This document shows positions 50,406-59,431 of a stretch of DNA of 64,000 nt, one piece after another. The position numbers and the translations under genes are program-made. The notes under the pieces were generated by a model that did not search any database, was not told the origin of the DNA, and saw only the letters and a list, made by a program, of their open reading frames with translations. This DNA comes from UBA5078 sp051252515 (GTDB lineage: Bacteria; Pseudomonadota; Gammaproteobacteria; Pseudomonadales; Pseudohongiellaceae), in contig JBPOFS010000003.1 of NCBI GenBank assembly GCA_051252515.1, forward strand, positions 124,001 through 188,000. The letters run 5' to 3'. Every line of letters starts with the position of its first letter. The stretch's first letter is position 1.

Positions 50406-53090
50406 ATGACTGACTCCTTGTACGCCCTGAATACAAGCTTTAACGACGCGCTGTTTGATATCACTACTTTTCGCCAACAGTTAAAGTCAGGTACTGACGC
50501 CGTCAGCACCTTTCGAAAGGCTTTGTCTGACACTCAGCAGCGTTTAGATGAACAGTATAAAAACAACGTCGATATCTCGCCCATTATTCACGGCCGTGCA
50601 TGGTTAGTGGATCAGATATTACTGTGCGCGTGGGAACGCTATGACTGGGGTGATGCAAAAGACATCAGTTTATTGGCAGTAGGAGGCTATGGGCGTGGCG
50701 AATTACACCCCCACTCTGACATCGATTTATTGATAGTGACCCAGAATGATAATCACGACGCCTACAAAAAAAGCATAGGCGACTTCTTTACGTTCCTCTG
50801 GGATATAAATCTAGAGATTGGGCAATCCGTACGCTCCATCGAACAATGCCGACAAGAAGCGCTTAAGGACATCACTGTCACTACTAGCTTGATGGAATCT
50901 CGCACCATTGTCGGACCTGAATCATTGCGCGACGCCATGATCAAGAAAACGCAGAGTGCCGATGTCTGGCCTGCCAAATCCTTTTTTGAAGCCAAACGTG
51001 ATGAGCAAACGGCACGGCATGATAAATATTACGACATTGATTATGCACTAGAGCCAAACGTCAAAACATCGCCTGGTGGTCTGCGTGATATTCAAACCAT
51101 CGCTTGGATTGCTAAACGCTATTACAAGGCAGACACACTTGCCGACTTAGTGGACCTTGGTTTTCTAACTGCCCAGGAGTATGCCCAGCTAGTAGAGGGC
51201 GAGCACCTCCTTTGGAAATTGCGTTACGGTTTGCATTTACTAGCGGGACGCAAAGAAGATCGACTTCTGTTTGATAAACAAAAAGATCTCGCTGACCTAT
51301 ACGGATACAAAGACGATGAGAAAAGTCTCGCCGTCGAAAAGCTCATGCAAGAATACTATCGTGCGGTCGCCAATCTGCGCGGCCTCAATGACATGTTATT
51401 GCAGCATTTTGACGAAGCCATTTTACGTGCCGAAGTCACCGAAGAAATCACCATCATCAATAATCGCTTTCAAGTGCGTAGCGACTACATTGAAATTCGC
51501 AATGAAAACGTTTTCAAACGCTTTCCGTTCGCCTTAATCGAAATTTTCGTATTGATGGCACAGAATCCAGAGATCAAAGGTGTTCGTGCTGCCACAATCC
51601 GCGCCATTCGTGAAAACAATACTCTAATCGATGAAAACTATCGTAAAGACTTGCGCAACGTCACCTTATTCATGGAACTGTTGCGATCAGCGCACGAATT
51701 AACCGCACAACTTAGACGCATGTCGCGTTATGGCGTTCTTGGTCGTTACTTGCCCGAATTCGGTGCGATTACCGGCAAGATGCAACACGATCTTTTTCAT
51801 ATTTACACAGTCGACGCCCACACCTTGCAAGTGGTTGAAAATATGCGTCGCTTTAATTTCCCTGAAGCGGAAGAGAACTTCCCCATCGCAGCCCACATAA
51901 TGCGTCGGTTACCAAAACCTGAATTGCTTTATATCGCTGGTTTGTATCATGACATCGCCAAAGGGCGTGGTGGCGATCACTCAGCATTAGGGATGGAAGA
52001 CGGCGCCGAGTTTTGTCGCCTACATCATCTAAGTGCCTGGGATACTAAGCTAGTGGCCTGGCTTATCGGGACCCATCTTTTAATGTCGATGACTGCTCAG
52101 CGCATGGATATTGCTGACCCCGAAGTTATTCACAAGTTTGCTCTTCAGGTCGGGGATAAATTGCACTTAGATTATCTCTACGCCTTAACCGTTGCCGATA
52201 TCAATGCCACCAATCCGACTCTTTGGAATTCTTGGCGTGCGTCATTAATGCGCCAGCTTTACTTGAGTACTAAGCGCGCCCTGCGACGCGGGTTAGAAAA
52301 CCCAATCGAACGCGCAGACCGAATCAAAGATAAGCAAGAAAGTGCCTTGTTAAAGCTAACGGAACACGGCGTTGACTCGGCAATGATCGAGCAGATTTGG
52401 GACAATATCGATGACGAGTATTTTGTGCGCGAATCTACTGCCAATATTATCTGGCACACAGAGGCCATCGCAGAGAGTGGCGCTCAGAAAACCTTAATTC
52501 TAATTGAGGACCCGAGCGAGAACTTAAACGGTGGCGCCACGCAGATATTTATCTACACATTGAACAAAAACCATTTGTTTGCCAGCAGCGCAGCGGCTAT
52601 GGAAAAACTAGGCCTAAATATTCAAGATGCTCGCATTTTCACATCTAGTAAAAACTACTGTATGAACACCTATACAGTGTTAGAGGACAACGACAACCCT
52701 GTAAGTGCCAATGCTCAACGACAGCAACAAATCATTGCTTTGCTCACTGAATACCTTGTCGAACCGACTAAGTACCTTAAAGTGTCAACCAAGCGTATAG
52801 CGCGCAAACTGAAACACTTTAGTAAGCATGTTGAGGCAGAGCTCATCAACTCCGATGAACGTCCCTACTCCACTCTTGAAATAAACTGCCCTGATCAACC
52901 CGGCATACTAGCGTCAATCGGGAAAATATTTGCGGAACACAATATTCAACTCCTTAATGCTCGCATCGCTACGTTGGGCGAGCGAGTTGAGGATTTATTC
53001 TTTATCGTGAACGCCAACAACGAAAAAATCATAGAACAAGCTGAAATAGACCGCCTACTCAGTGACATTGAAGAAGAACTTGGCGACTGA
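50406..53090 (+). CDS. glnD: [Protein-PII] uridylyltransferase/uridylyl-removing enzyme GlnD
   Basis: 894 residues. The nucleotidyltransferase motif GGYGRGELHPHSDIDLL is near residues 91-107. The HD domain has YHDIAKGRGGDHS near 514-526. Two ACT domains lie at about 705-780 and 815-890 (STLEINCPDQPGILA). It uridylylates PII when glutamine is low and removes UMP when glutamine is high, thus setting glutamine synthetase and Ntr activity. It follows map by 36 bases; the ArsC-like gene follows closely. Confidence 0.98.
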   Translation: MTDSLYALNTSFNDALFDITTFRQQLKSGTDAVSTFRKALSDTQQRLDEQYKNNVDISPIIHGRAWLVDQILLCAWERYDWGDAKDISLLAVGGYGRGELHPHSDIDLLIVTQNDNHDAYKKSIGDFFTFLWDINLEIGQSVRSIEQCRQEALKDITVTTSLMESRTIVGPESLRDAMIKKTQSADVWPAKSFFEAKRDEQTARHDKYYDIDYALEPNVKTSPGGLRDIQTIAWIAKRYYKADTLADLVDLGFLTAQEYAQLVEGEHLLWKLRYGLHLLAGRKEDRLLFDKQKDLADLYGYKDDEKSLAVEKLMQEYYRAVANLRGLNDMLLQHFDEAILRAEVTEEITIINNRFQVRSDYIEIRNENVFKRFPFALIEIFVLMAQNPEIKGVRAATIRAIRENNTLIDENYRKDLRNVTLFMELLRSAHELTAQLRRMSRYGVLGRYLPEFGAITGKMQHDLFHIYTVDAHTLQVVENMRRFNFPEAEENFPIAAHIMRRLPKPELLYIAGLYHDIAKGRGGDHSALGMEDGAEFCRLHHLSAWDTKLVAWLIGTHLLMSMTAQRMDIADPEVIHKFALQVGDKLHLDYLYALTVADINATNPTLWNSWRASLMRQLYLSTKRALRRGLENPIERADRIKDKQESALLKLTEHGVDSAMIEQIWDNIDDEYFVRESTANIIWHTEAIAESGAQKTLILIEDPSENLNGGATQIFIYTLNKNHLFASSAAAMEKLGLNIQDARIFTSSKNYCMNTYTVLEDNDNPVSANAQRQQQIIALLTEYLVEPTKYLKVSTKRIARKLKHFSKHVEAELINSDERPYSTLEINCPDQPGILASIGKIFAEHNIQLLNARIATLGERVEDLFFIVNANNEKIIEQAEIDRLLSDIEEELGD

Positions 53091-53106
53091 AAAAAGGACA
53101 CATACT

Positions 53107-53466
53107 ATGCCTAATACCACGCCAACTCTTTACGGGATTCCTAACTGCGATACGATGAAAAAAACGCGTAAGTGGTTAGAGAGCAATTCAGTGGAATATC
53201 AATTTCACGATTACAAAAAACTAGGGATAGATGAAGCCCTCGCGAAGCGCTTTATCCAGGCAATTCCCCTCGACACGTTAATTAATAAACGTGGGACTAC
53301 GTGGCGCAAGCTATCTCCAGACGTACAAAACAGCTTAGATAGCACAAGTGCGATCAAAATCATTACGGAAAACCCATCGATCGTGCGGCGCCCATTGATA
53401 GAGAAAGACTCACAATGGTTAGCCGGATACGACGAAACGCAATTACGCTCTTTATTGGCGCAGTAG
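53107..53466 (+). CDS. ArsC/Spx-family reductase (YffB type)
   Basis: 119 residues from the ATG at 53107, which has AAAAGGAC upstream; the longer frame from 53062 overlaps glnD. The thioredoxin-like fold begins LYGIPNCDTMKKTRKWLE with a single active Cys14, and IVRRPLIE matches the conserved cis-Pro/Arg segment of ArsC proteins. Only the first Cys is kept, so classical arsenate reduction by a Cys triad is unlikely. The YffB group is found next to dapE/dapD in many Gammaproteobacteria; its role is unsettled. Confidence 0.85.
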   Translation: MPNTTPTLYGIPNCDTMKKTRKWLESNSVEYQFHDYKKLGIDEALAKRFIQAIPLDTLINKRGTTWRKLSPDVQNSLDSTSAIKIITENPSIVRRPLIEKDSQWLAGYDETQLRSLLAQ

Positions 53467-53493
53467 CGCTACCAATATTTATAGGAAAAAATC

Positions 53494-54537
53494 ATGAATA
53501 AGAACCTCTCCTTGCATAGCTTAGGCCTAGGTGTTGTTACGCGAAACAATCAAGGTGACATTATTGAGGTGTACTACCCTATCGTTTTGCGCTCACCCGC
53601 AGCTTCGATTAGCGATGTGCTTGCACAAGCCGCCGATTATAAGGGAGGCAATACTCACCATTTACTCAGCGTTGATCACCTTGAGCGCCTAGGGGCTAGC
53701 AACGCTATCAATGAAGCACCAGAGCTCGCTAAAATCATCTCACAGCTCAATGCCGGCCAACGCGACATCATTGCCACGTTTATCGCCGAAGACCTAGCGC
53801 CAAGCTCTATTGCAGAGGTGTATTTAAAACTACATTTGCTCTCTCATCGCTTGTGCAAACCCCATACACTTAATCTTACTGGGGCTTTTGGAGTATTGCA
53901 GAATCTTGCATGGACGAACGAAGGCGCCATAGACCTTGCTGATCTTCCCGAGCGCCAATTGCAAGCACGCCTCAATGGTTCGGTGTTAGAAGTCATGTCT
54001 GTCGATAAATTCCCCAAAATGACTAATTACGTCGTTCCTAAAGGTGTCCGCATCGCCCATACGGCCCGCGTTAGGTTAGGAGCTTACATTGGCGAAGGCA
54101 CCACTATCATGCATGAAGGCTTCGTCAACTTTAATGCCGGAACCGAAGGCCCAGCCATGATCGAAGGCCGTATTGCTGCTGGAGTGATGATAGGAGCAGG
54201 CAGTGATTTAGGCGGTGGCTGCAGCACGATGGGCACATTGTCTGGTGGTGGCACAGAAGTCATCTCCGTAGGCAAAGACTGCCTTATTGGTGCGAACGCA
54301 GGACTCGGCTTCCCACTAGGGGATCGCTGTATTATAGAAGCCGGTTTATACGTCACGGCTGGCACAAAGGTGCTATTGCTAGATAACGGCAATAATGTCG
54401 TGGAGACAATTAAGGCGCGAGAGCTTTCGGGAAAATCCGACCTTCTGTTCCGTCGCAACTCTATTTCAGGCGCTGTGGAATGCAAAGCGAACAAATCTGC
54501 CGTAGCCTTGAACGAAGAACTACATACACACAACTAA
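53494..54537 (+). CDS. dapD: 2,3,4,5-tetrahydropyridine-2,6-dicarboxylate N-succinyltransferase, long type
   Basis: 347 residues, the long Pseudomonas-type DapD rather than the 274-residue enteric form. An N-terminal domain (about 1-180) is followed by a hexapeptide beta-helix (VRLGAYIGEGTTIMHEGFVNFNAGTEG, GSDLGGGCSTMGTLSGGG). It succinylates tetrahydrodipicolinate in the lysine and diaminopimelate pathway. dapE, acting later in the same pathway, follows 27 bases later. Confidence 0.96.
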   Translation: MNKNLSLHSLGLGVVTRNNQGDIIEVYYPIVLRSPAASISDVLAQAADYKGGNTHHLLSVDHLERLGASNAINEAPELAKIISQLNAGQRDIIATFIAEDLAPSSIAEVYLKLHLLSHRLCKPHTLNLTGAFGVLQNLAWTNEGAIDLADLPERQLQARLNGSVLEVMSVDKFPKMTNYVVPKGVRIAHTARVRLGAYIGEGTTIMHEGFVNFNAGTEGPAMIEGRIAAGVMIGAGSDLGGGCSTMGTLSGGGTEVISVGKDCLIGANAGLGFPLGDRCIIEAGLYVTAGTKVLLLDNGNNVVETIKARELSGKSDLLFRRNSISGAVECKANKSAVALNEELHTHN

Positions 54538-54564
54538 TCGCGCCTGGCGCTTGAGAACTGCACT

Positions 54565-55698
54565 ATGACTTCCACGCTCTCCCTGTGTTCGGCATTAATC
54601 GAAAAGGCCTCAGTGACGCCTGACGACGCTGGATGTAATCAATTATTGATCGATCGCCTACAAGCACTCGGTTTTACAATCGAATCGATGCCCTTTGGCG
54701 AAGTGAATAATTTTTGGGCACGATTGGGAGACAAGTCTCCTGTCTTTGCCTTTGCGGGGCACACCGATGTGGTCCCCACAGGCCCCGTGGAAGATTGGAC
54801 TTTCGATCCCTTCACCCCGACGGTTCGCGATGGTGTGCTTTATGGGCGCGGAACCGCGGACATGAAAGGCAGTATTGCGGCCATGGTGACGGCTTGTGAG
54901 CGATTTGTAACCGCCGATAAGCCTATTGATGGCTCTATCGCCTTCCTCATTACGAGCGACGAAGAAGGAAGTGCCATTAACGGTACACGCAAGGTCATTG
55001 ATGTTTTAGAACAGCGCAATGAAAAAATCGATTATTGCATCGTCGGAGAACCGTCGAGCACTAACAAATTAGGCGATGTCATTAAGATTGGTCGACGCGG
55101 ATCACTGCACGGTTTACTAACGGTTCATGGCGTTCAAGGCCACGTAGCGTATCCACACTTGGCAAGTAACCCAATCCATAAGGCTATGTTGCCATTGAAC
55201 GATTTAGCAATGGAAGTTTGGGACGAAGGCAATGAGGCATTTCCTCCCACAAGCTTTCAAATCTCCAACATTCATGCCGGCACGGGAACAGACAATGTGA
55301 TCCCTGGCAACTTAGAAGTGAAGTTCAATTTCCGTTTTTCGACTGAGCTAACGCAAGCCGAAATCCAAAGTAGAACCGAAGCCATTTTAGATAGCCATGA
55401 ACTCGAATACAGTCTTGATTGGCAGTTATCCGGCAATCCATTTCTCACGCCCAAAGGCAGCCTTATCGATACTGTAAGTGCCAGCATCAAACACGTTAAT
55501 GGCGTAGAAACCGAGTGCTCTACCACTGGCGGCACTTCTGATGGGCGCTTTATTGCCCCTACAGGTGCGCAATTACTAGAATTAGGTCCATGTAACGCCA
55601 CCATTCACAAGGTGAATGAGAACGTTAAAGTTAGCGATCTAGATGAACTTTCTATTATCTATGAAGAGATATTGCAGCGTTTATTACGTCCGCAGTAG
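54565..55698 (+). CDS. dapE: Succinyl-diaminopimelate desuccinylase
   Basis: 377 residues of the M20 fold. Metal ligands are in FAGHTDVVPTGP, GRGTADMKG, and TSDEEGSAINGT; GEPSSTNKLGD, RRGSLHG and the C-terminal STTGGTSDGRF are typical of DapE. It releases LL-diaminopimelate, the peptidoglycan cross-linker and lysine precursor. It ends the plus-strand group and converges with rsmJ over 13 bases. Confidence 0.97.
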   Translation: MTSTLSLCSALIEKASVTPDDAGCNQLLIDRLQALGFTIESMPFGEVNNFWARLGDKSPVFAFAGHTDVVPTGPVEDWTFDPFTPTVRDGVLYGRGTADMKGSIAAMVTACERFVTADKPIDGSIAFLITSDEEGSAINGTRKVIDVLEQRNEKIDYCIVGEPSSTNKLGDVIKIGRRGSLHGLLTVHGVQGHVAYPHLASNPIHKAMLPLNDLAMEVWDEGNEAFPPTSFQISNIHAGTGTDNVIPGNLEVKFNFRFSTELTQAEIQSRTEAILDSHELEYSLDWQLSGNPFLTPKGSLIDTVSASIKHVNGVETECSTTGGTSDGRFIAPTGAQLLELGPCNATIHKVNENVKVSDLDELSIIYEEILQRLLRPQ

Positions 55699-55711
55699 GA
55701 AGTGACTAGTA

Positions 55712-56518
55712 TTACGTTTTTGGCAGACAAACATAAACGTCAAAACGGCTAGACTTGCCTTCCTGTGAAAAGGAAGGCTTTCGCTCATCAAGAAACGGGG
55801 CGTGGCGCGGGCGCTTCACTACGACTCGCTTAGAGGCTACCTTCAAAGCATTTTCAAGAAGATCTTCAGCTTGCGGTTCCGCATGCAACAGCTGCTGCAA
55901 TAAGAACATGTTCTTTTTCACTTTCGCACTTTTTTTGCGCTCCGGAAACATCGGGTCAAGATAGACAACTTCCGCCTGAGCGTCATCCCAATGCGCCATC
56001 ACGGACGCGCTATCCCCATGCAATAAATGCATTCTCGCCACACTCTCACTTACACGCTCGTCAGCACTGCGTGCCGCACGCGACAAACCATCCGCTAACA
56101 TGGCGTGCAATATTGGAGAACGTTCCACCAAAGTAACCTGAGCGCCAGCAGAGGCAAACAGGAAAGCATCCAAGCCCAACCCCGCTGTCGCATCCAACAC
56201 TTTACTCGCCTGCCCTTGCTTGACTCCTGAGGCCTTGAGTAGCGCTTCGGGTTTAACTGGTCGCCGCTGACGAAAGCGCAGACTCTCATCATCAAAATCC
56301 ACACACACGGCACCCGCTGAGTCTTCGTCTGTGTTTTGTAAACACAGGCAACCGTTCTTATAGAACAATAGAAACTCGCAATACTGGAGCGCTGGAATAC
56401 CAGCAGGCAACAATGGCAATCCAGTCGCCAAAGCAAGTGCTGATAAGGATTGAGTCGCTGACTGATCACTATCAGCAATCGCAATCTTACATGGCTTGTT
56501 AAACAATTGAGTTGGCAT
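55712..56518 (-). CDS. rsmJ: 16S rRNA (guanine(1516)-N(2))-methyltransferase RsmJ
   Basis: 268 residues. The SAM-binding segment VLDATAGLGLDAFLFA is followed by VTLVERSP and the catalytic-region motif YLDPMFPERKKSAKVKKNM, which is specific for RsmJ (formerly YhiQ). It methylates G1516 of 16S rRNA. A short C-terminal strand SSRFDVYV completes the fold. It is a single gene, convergent with dapE and downstream of uppP. Confidence 0.95.
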   Translation of the reverse strand: MPTQLFNKPCKIAIADSDQSATQSLSALALATGLPLLPAGIPALQYCEFLLFYKNGCLCLQNTDEDSAGAVCVDFDDESLRFRQRRPVKPEALLKASGVKQGQASKVLDATAGLGLDAFLFASAGAQVTLVERSPILHAMLADGLSRAARSADERVSESVARMHLLHGDSASVMAHWDDAQAEVVYLDPMFPERKKSAKVKKNMFLLQQLLHAEPQAEDLLENALKVASKRVVVKRPRHAPFLDERKPSFSQEGKSSRFDVYVCLPKT

Positions 56519-56571
56519 AACTAGGGTGCATATTTTTTAGTGAATAGGCTCATGAGAATAATGGAGATGCT

Positions 56572-57381
56572 TTAAACGAGATAGTAGACCGAAATCAAAA
56601 CTACTCCCATCACAATACGATAGATAACAAACGGCAAGAACCCAACACGTTCAATCATTCGTAAGAAATAATGGATACACAAATAGGACATCCCCGCTGA
56701 CACGGCCATTGCATAAAGCAACTCACCCCACTGCCCCGATGTCCCTACTTGCCACATTTCAATACCTTCGAGAAGACCGCCTGCAGCAATAATAGGAATA
56801 GCCAGAAGGAAGGAGAATTTGGCGGCCGCTTTGCGGGTCAAGCCACAGAATAAGGCAGCGGTCATTGTCGCACCCGAGCGTGAAGTGCCCGGGATTAATG
56901 CCATCATTTGAAAAAAACCAATGATCAAACTCGACTTAATCGTGAGCTGTTTCAAGTCCAATTGTTGCTTTCCCAATCGTTCCGAAAGGTATAAAAGCAC
57001 AGCAAAGACAATAGACGTTATGCCAATAATCAGCATTGAACGGGAGTACTGTGCCACGAAGTCGCTTAGCAAAAACCCTACTAAACCGGCGGGAATTGTT
57101 GCCAAAATTACAAACCAGGCGAGTTTTGAATCCGTAGAATGTTCCTGCTTTATACAAGAGCGCAACCAAGCTCTAAATAATTGTGCGATATCTGCACGAA
57201 AATAAATAAGTACGGCAATCAGACTACCCACATGAACGGCAACATCAAAGACCAGTCCTTGATCGGGCCATCCAAATAATTCTTTAGGCAGTAAAATATG
57301 TCCCGAACTCGAAATCGGCAAAAATTCGGTGAACCCTTGTAATAGGGCTAGAAACGTCGCTTTTACAAAACCCAATTCCAT
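56572..57381 (-). CDS. uppP: Undecaprenyl-diphosphatase UppP (BacA)
   Basis: 269 residues with about eight membrane helices. The two signature motifs are GFTEFLPISSSGHILLP near the N terminus and the phosphatase-like PGTSRSGATMTAAL in the middle. It dephosphorylates undecaprenyl diphosphate on the outer face of the inner membrane to recycle the carrier lipid; loss or gain changes bacitracin sensitivity in other bacteria. It follows tsaB by five bases. Confidence 0.96.
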   Translation of the reverse strand: MELGFVKATFLALLQGFTEFLPISSSGHILLPKELFGWPDQGLVFDVAVHVGSLIAVLIYFRADIAQLFRAWLRSCIKQEHSTDSKLAWFVILATIPAGLVGFLLSDFVAQYSRSMLIIGITSIVFAVLLYLSERLGKQQLDLKQLTIKSSLIIGFFQMMALIPGTSRSGATMTAALFCGLTRKAAAKFSFLLAIPIIAAGGLLEGIEMWQVGTSGQWGELLYAMAVSAGMSYLCIHYFLRMIERVGFLPFVIYRIVMGVVLISVYYLV

Positions 57382-57386
57382 ATAAC

Positions 57387-58061
57387 TTAGTAGTCCATTT
57401 GTTCTTTCAGGTAGACTGGCAGCCCTAAAGCGGGATCTCCAGCTTCCCCTGCGGCAAAACGAATTTGCGCCAACTCGCTAAGACTTATTGCATCGGCTAC
57501 ACAGTCATCTAGAGTTTGGGTGACAAAATCTGAGGAAGCTATGAAGTTTATACTCTCGCGCCAACCATCTCCCACCGCACAACAGCTATTCTTGGACATA
57601 ACTTCAGGGATTTCACAGCTCTGTGGCGAGCACACTCGCTCTTTTGCCAATAAACACATATCCCCGGCAACAAACTGATAGGCACCAAAATAAACCTCGT
57701 TTTCACGAGCTTGCATGCTGACTAAAAAGTGCTCTAACGCGACTTGCTGGCGAGCTTTAAATGCCATCACGGCAAGTGTCGACAATGCGAGTACTGGTAA
57801 GTTCGCCCCGAAGGCTAAGCCTTGAGCAACCCCTGCCCCTATGCGTAAACCTGTGAACGATCCAGGCCCATTCACAAACGCAATGGCATCAAGATCTTCA
57901 AGTGTCAGGCCGCTGTCAGTCAAAATTTCGTCAATCATAGGCAAAAGCCGACGAGCATGTTGACGGGCTTGCGTGCAAATTGCACTTTGAATGTTGCCAT
58001 CACGGTTAAGTGCGACTGAACATTGGCTATTAGAGGTGTCGATTGCAAGTATGATAGGCAT
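57387..58061 (-). CDS. tsaB: tRNA threonylcarbamoyladenosine biosynthesis protein TsaB
   Basis: 224 residues. LAIDTSNSQCSVAL at the N terminus, HARRLLPMIDEIL, and AFVNGPGSFTGLRIG are the TsaB signatures of the ASKHA-like fold. It is the scaffold for TsaD in making t6A37 on ANN-reading tRNAs. It is transcribed with uppP. The strong terminator of the H1-like gene lies just upstream. Confidence 0.95.
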   Translation of the reverse strand: MPIILAIDTSNSQCSVALNRDGNIQSAICTQARQHARRLLPMIDEILTDSGLTLEDLDAIAFVNGPGSFTGLRIGAGVAQGLAFGANLPVLALSTLAVMAFKARQQVALEHFLVSMQARENEVYFGAYQFVAGDMCLLAKERVCSPQSCEIPEVMSKNSCCAVGDGWRESINFIASSDFVTQTLDDCVADAISLSELAQIRFAAGEAGDPALGLPVYLKEQMDY

Positions 58062-58085
58062 GGCAGGATTATACGGAAAGGAAAT

Positions 58086-58123
58086 AAAAAAACCCCCAGA
58101 GATTACATCTCAGGGGGTTTTTT
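58086..58123 (-). terminator. Strong rho-independent terminator of the H1-like gene
   Basis: CCCCC and GAGA (58093-58102) pair with TCTC and GGGGG (58108-58117) around TTACA, with a single A/A mismatch. An A run (58086-58092) and a T run (58118-58123) flank it, so on the minus strand the stem is followed by seven U. It lies 40 bases past the stop codon and may also work on the plus strand. Confidence 0.92.
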
Positions 58124-58162
58124 CTAACCAGTGACAAGCCACTGATTGACTAGCTTTAGCGC

Positions 58163-59119
58163 TTACTTAGCCGCTTTAGCTCGAGCAGCTCGCTTTTTCG
58201 CAGGCGCTTTTTTTGCAACTTTCTTAGCAGCAGGCTTTTTAGCTACAGCTTTCTTAGCTACGGCCTTTTTCGCAGGCGCTTTTTTCTTAGCCGCTGGCTT
58301 TTTCTTAGCAGCAGGCTTTTTAGCGGCTTTTTTAGCAGCAGGCTTCTTGGCAGCTGGTTTAGCGACCTTTTTAACAGCTTTAGCTGCTTTGCTTGTTGCT
58401 TTCTTAGCGGCTGACTTCGCTTTTGCAGCTGCTTTCTTAGCGGCTGCTTTTTCACGAAGCGCTAAACGCTTAGCGGCTGTTTTCGCTTTAGTCGCAGCAC
58501 GACGTGCAGCGGCTTTTTCACGAGCTAGACGCTTCTTGGCGGCTGCTTTTGCTTTAACAGCTGCTTTTTGAGCAGCGGCTTTAGCTTTAACAGCGGCTTT
58601 CTTAGCGGCTATTTTACGCTTTAGGTTTTCTTTCTTAGCACGAGCAGCTTCTTTCGCAGCATCGGCGTTAGCGCGTTTCTTTTTCCAGTTAGCAGCAAAT
58701 GCTTTCACTGCTTTGGCTAGATCTGCTTCTGCCTTAGCAGCAATTGCTGCTTTTCTGGCTTCTGCCGCTTTCTTAGCCGCTTCGGCTGCAGCCTTCGCTT
58801 TAACTGCAGCTTGCGCAGTTTTCACATTGTTTTCTGCAGATTTAAGTTTAGCGTTAGTTTCGCGGACTTTGGCTGCCTGCTTAGTTGCAGTAGCTTTAGC
58901 CTTTACAGCAGCTTTCTTATTTGTTGCTGTAGCAGCTTTCGCAGCTTTAGTTTTTGCAGCTTCAGCTTTGCTTTGCGCAGTAGCGAGTAGCTTCGCAGCA
59001 GCAGCGGCATCTTTTTGCAATTTCGCTGCGGTTGCTTGTGCTTTCGCAAGAGCAGCATCACCGGTTTTTTTAACCGCCGATTTAGCAGGCGCCTTCTTTG
59101 TCGCTTTAACTTTGGCCAT
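58163..59119 (-). CDS. Histone H1-like lysine/alanine-rich protein (AlgP-like)
   Basis: 318 residues made almost wholly of Lys and Ala with some Arg and Pro. There is a helical N-terminal and central part (about 20-220, KAKAAAKKA-type repeats), then a C-terminal tail with PAAKK, KKPAAKK and APAKK repeats like those of eukaryotic H1 tails and Pseudomonas AlgP. No enzymatic motif. It is predicted to bind DNA or RNA non-specifically and compact the nucleoid; in Pseudomonas the related protein affects alginate genes. Low sequence complexity means homology cannot be proved from composition. It has a probable own promoter (59209-59237) and a strong terminator. Confidence 0.85.
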   Translation of the reverse strand: MAKVKATKKAPAKSAVKKTGDAALAKAQATAAKLQKDAAAAAKLLATAQSKAEAAKTKAAKAATATNKKAAVKAKATATKQAAKVRETNAKLKSAENNVKTAQAAVKAKAAAEAAKKAAEARKAAIAAKAEADLAKAVKAFAANWKKKRANADAAKEAARAKKENLKRKIAAKKAAVKAKAAAQKAAVKAKAAAKKRLAREKAAARRAATKAKTAAKRLALREKAAAKKAAAKAKSAAKKATSKAAKAVKKVAKPAAKKPAAKKAAKKPAAKKKPAAKKKAPAKKAVAKKAVAKKPAAKKVAKKAPAKKRAARAKAAK

Positions 59120-59208
59120 ACCGTTATCTCTCCTAAAATGTGGAACAAAACCACCTTAAATTCATCAACATGGGAGCGTCCACGTTTGAGCGGCACCTTA
59201 GCACAAAA

Positions 59209-59237
59209 AATATCGCTATACAGCAATGCATTCTCAA
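59209..59237 (-). promoter_or_regulatory. Probable promoter of the H1-like gene
   Basis: On the minus strand TTGAGA (59232-59237, five of six consensus bases) is followed after 17 bases by GATATT (59209-59214, four of six). Transcription would start near 59202, giving a leader of about 80 bases. The 312-base gap 59120-59431 holds this promoter, an AT-rich stretch, and the hairpin after adk; no further gene was seen. Confidence 0.5.
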
Positions 59238-59391
59238 AAAGTTGAAAAAAATCAACATAATTTGACAATATTTATATAAAAGGGTGTATGGGAGTGTCGC
59301 AGAGTGTTTTAAAGGAATTTTTTGCAGAGAAGGAAATGAAAACTAGAAAGGAAAAAAAGATGAGTAAATGAAAACTCTAACGCTTAATTGA

Positions 59392-59416
59392 GGGCGTTCT
59401 AAGTAGAACAACGCCC
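59392..59416 (-). terminator. Hairpin downstream of adk
   Basis: GGGCGTT (59392-59398) pairs with AACGCCC (59410-59416); an alternative inner stem GTTCT/AGAAC exists. It begins 16 bases past the adk stop codon. The following minus-strand bases (TCAATTAAG) are only moderately T-rich, so termination may be partial. Confidence 0.5.
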
Positions 59417-59431
59417 CCAATTTTATTCATT

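Noticed and set aside
58146..59159. Two long plus-strand Ala/Phe-rich open frames opposite the H1-like gene
   Set aside because: They are the complement of Lys-Ala codons, which avoids stop codons by composition; the minus-strand product has the start, promoter and terminator.
59263..59292. TTGACA on the plus strand in the adk/H1-like gap
   Set aside because: The -10 at 17 bases (TGTATG) is poor and no plus-strand gene follows.
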